From Adineta steineri (lineage: Eukaryota; Rotifera; Eurotatoria; Adinetida; Adinetidae): a stretch of DNA of 64,000 nt. A program made the position numbers and the translations under genes. The notes under the pieces are model-generated. The model made no database searches and was not told the DNA's origin. It saw nothing but the letters and a program-made list of their open reading frames with translations. Positions 62,730 to 64,000 of the stretch are shown here, one piece after another (position 1 is the stretch's first letter; each line of letters opens with the position of its first letter). Where the stretch lies: assembly GCA_905250115.1 (NCBI GenBank), contig CAJNOI010000213.1, positions 1 to 64,000 of the forward strand, written 5' to 3'.

Positions 62730-63149
62730 ACGGAGAACAAACGAATATCACTCAGACACACTATTAAGTTATATGGCTTTTTCATGGTTTTTCACAAGTG
62801 TGATACTAAAGACATATCAAACGCAGCATATCTACTTACTTTTATTTTACATCATTTTCAAGCTCTTGATGAGTTCTATCTACTCTAGAAAAGGTGTTAT
62901 TAGTAATATGAAAAACAAACGAATACCGCACTGACACATTATTAACATATATGAGTTTTCTATAGTTTACCCACTCTGTTGTACAGAGACAATCTTGTGT
63001 GCAACCCGTTTACCCCTATAATTTAGTACTATCTTGTAGCTTGTGAAATTTTCTATTGAATGATATATAATAAATGGAATTTTATTTGACTCTGGTAGAA
63101 AAATTGCTTACGAGAACGGCATTATATTATTTTTCCCCCAAAAAAATAT
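62730..63149. other. Intergenic, diverged direct repeats
   Basis: A stretch at 62744-62800 (ACGAATATCACTCAGACACA, ATGGCTTTTTCATGG) recurs in diverged form at 62919-62970 (ACGAATACCGCACTGACACA, ATGAGTTTTCTATAG). No gene was recognised. Confidence 0.4.
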
Positions 63150-63372
63150 AGAAAAATCATAGGGAAATATCAGTATTTTTCCAATAACTCGAGAATGGCC
63201 CGGCCAATTGGGCTCATCTTCGAACTCGATCGAGATCTATATGAGACTGAATTGTGTAAAAAATTTCAGCTCAATCGGACTATTCTTTCAAACGTTATCG
63301 TGCATACGGCCGGCCGGACGGCTACACTGACCGATTCTAGTAGTGTACTCACTTTTTGAGTACACAAAAAAA
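63150..63372 (+). repeat. TGTGTACT-ended dispersed repeat, copy D (left-truncated)
   Basis: Matches copy B from AATCATAGGGAAATATCAGT to the terminal hairpin GTGTACTCA/TGAGTACAC, but lacks the left hairpin and TGTGTACT end, starting instead after an A-run. It contains a duplicated GGCCGGCCGGACGG block. Confidence 0.7.
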
Positions 63373-63665
63373 GGGCATCGTCACTACTTTTGGAATGCCC
63401 TAAGTAAAATACTTTTTATTATTTTGATCGTCGAGAAATTTCATTATATCAATCCGACGAGACAATGAGTATGAACTACTACATGCTATATTTTGAGCTA
63501 AGAAGACGAGATAATGAAAAAAAGAAAAAAATTCTTAGAAGCTTAAACAATTTAAAACCAACCAATGATTATTCGTAGAACATTAAAAAGAAGATTTTTC
63601 TAGATACTAAACAAGTCTCGAGCGCGTTAGAAAAAAAACTTTTATCTTCTGTCTATCTATGTCAG

Positions 63666-63674
63666 TATATAAAG
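63666..63674 (+). promoter_or_regulatory. TATA box of a gene starting at 63759
   Basis: TATATAAAG lies about 90 bp upstream of an ATG that has a good donor. A TATA element at this spacing would place transcription start near 63695-63705. Such a clear TATA box is unusual in this window and suggests an inducible or strongly expressed gene. Confidence 0.5.
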
Positions 63675-63758
63675 TGAACAGACTGCGCTTTGCAACGGAA
63701 TAGACGACAGCAAGAATTTCAATTATTTTATCAAATAGCAAGCATATAAAAAATCAAT

Positions 63759-63777
63759 ATGACACTCATTATACCAG
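63759..63777 (+). CDS. First coding exon of a gene that leaves the window
   Basis: ATG at 63759 encodes MTLIIP plus one base, followed directly by gtaaag. No acceptor with a continuing frame is certain before 64000, so the protein cannot be named. The upstream TATA box and the AATCAAT context support a real start. Confidence 0.4.
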
Positions 63778-64000
63778 GTAAAGAATTTTATTTTTATTAT
63801 TGATATAAAATAAGAATTATTGTTTTAAGTTTATTTTTTTTATAAAATAACGTCTACGATGATCTTAGTCTAGTTTTTTTTATCATAACGATAATTTTGA
63901 GGAAAAAAAATACGTCAATTAAAAAAGAATAAGAAGACGTAGCGAATAACTCAAGCATGCAAAATGAAGAGAAAGAGAAAAAGAAGACGGAAATGTCGCT

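Noticed and set aside
62401-62934. 177-codon open frame spanning the MITE at 62545
   Set aside because: Runs through a repeat end, a MITE and AT-rich DNA; the apparent protein has no family features.
63530-63610. Heat-shock elements upstream of the last gene
   Set aside because: TTC and GAA triplets are present but at the wrong spacing (3 instead of 2 bases), with only one weak TTCnnGA-like match.

Overview
The window is eukaryotic nuclear DNA, very AT-rich. Its genes are compact and split by tiny GT-AG introns, mostly 33-60 bp. It most likely comes from a bdelloid rotifer, probably a Rotaria-like species. Four things point there: a fragment of the large bdelloid F-box/LRR-like family at 512-1290, a tandem trio of bdelloid-type 7TM receptors at 52.5-61.9 kb, a secreted NHL-repeat protein of a kind abundant in these animals, and many short non-autonomous DNA transposons. 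The genus is inference; no database search was possible. A 100-N assembly gap lies at 40530-40629.

Layout. 0-5 kb: tail of an unknown gene, an F-box-family fragment cut by a repeat, and an arfaptin gene (BAR protein) with a long-TIR transposon in an intron. 5-12 kb: a decayed exon-like stretch, a foldback transposon, a CERS1-type ceramide synthase, a possible 71-residue membrane protein, COP9 subunit 8 and a partial duplicate of it. 12-25 kb: a large ARHGEF17-type RhoGEF, then a Na+/K+-ATPase alpha subunit. 25-31 kb: NHL protein (-), an unrecognised type I membrane protein (+) and a TLC-domain protein (-); the last two converge with overlapping stop codons. 32-38 kb: RFT1 (-), ribosomal protein uS11/RPS14 (+), a small hydrophilic disordered protein (-), cathepsin L (-). 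38.5-45 kb: a tail-anchored unknown protein, the assembly gap, a KUP/HAK-type K+ transporter, an Hv1 proton channel (-). 48.3-49.6 kb: an unrecognised gene. 50.4-62.1 kb: three diverged copies of a segment of about 3.5 kb, each carrying one 7TM receptor, with a small secreted-peptide gene after the first copy. 62-64 kb: repeats, then the TATA-box promoter and first exon of a gene that leaves the window.

There are no operons; each gene stands alone. Several encode basic membrane physiology: Na+/K+ pump, K+ uptake, H+ channel, ceramide synthesis and lipid-linked oligosaccharide flipping. The points most worth checking are: (1) the KUP K+ transporter, a family typical of bacteria, plants and fungi and generally absent from animals, so a transfer candidate; (2) a Na+/K+-ATPase with Val replacing the conserved M8 aspartate of the third Na+ site; (3) a dispersed repeat family with TGTGTACT/AGTACACA inverted ends, one copy of which truncates the F-box gene; (4) short hairpin elements built from TGTGGG-like G-rich DNA; (5) MITEs datable against the receptor duplications.
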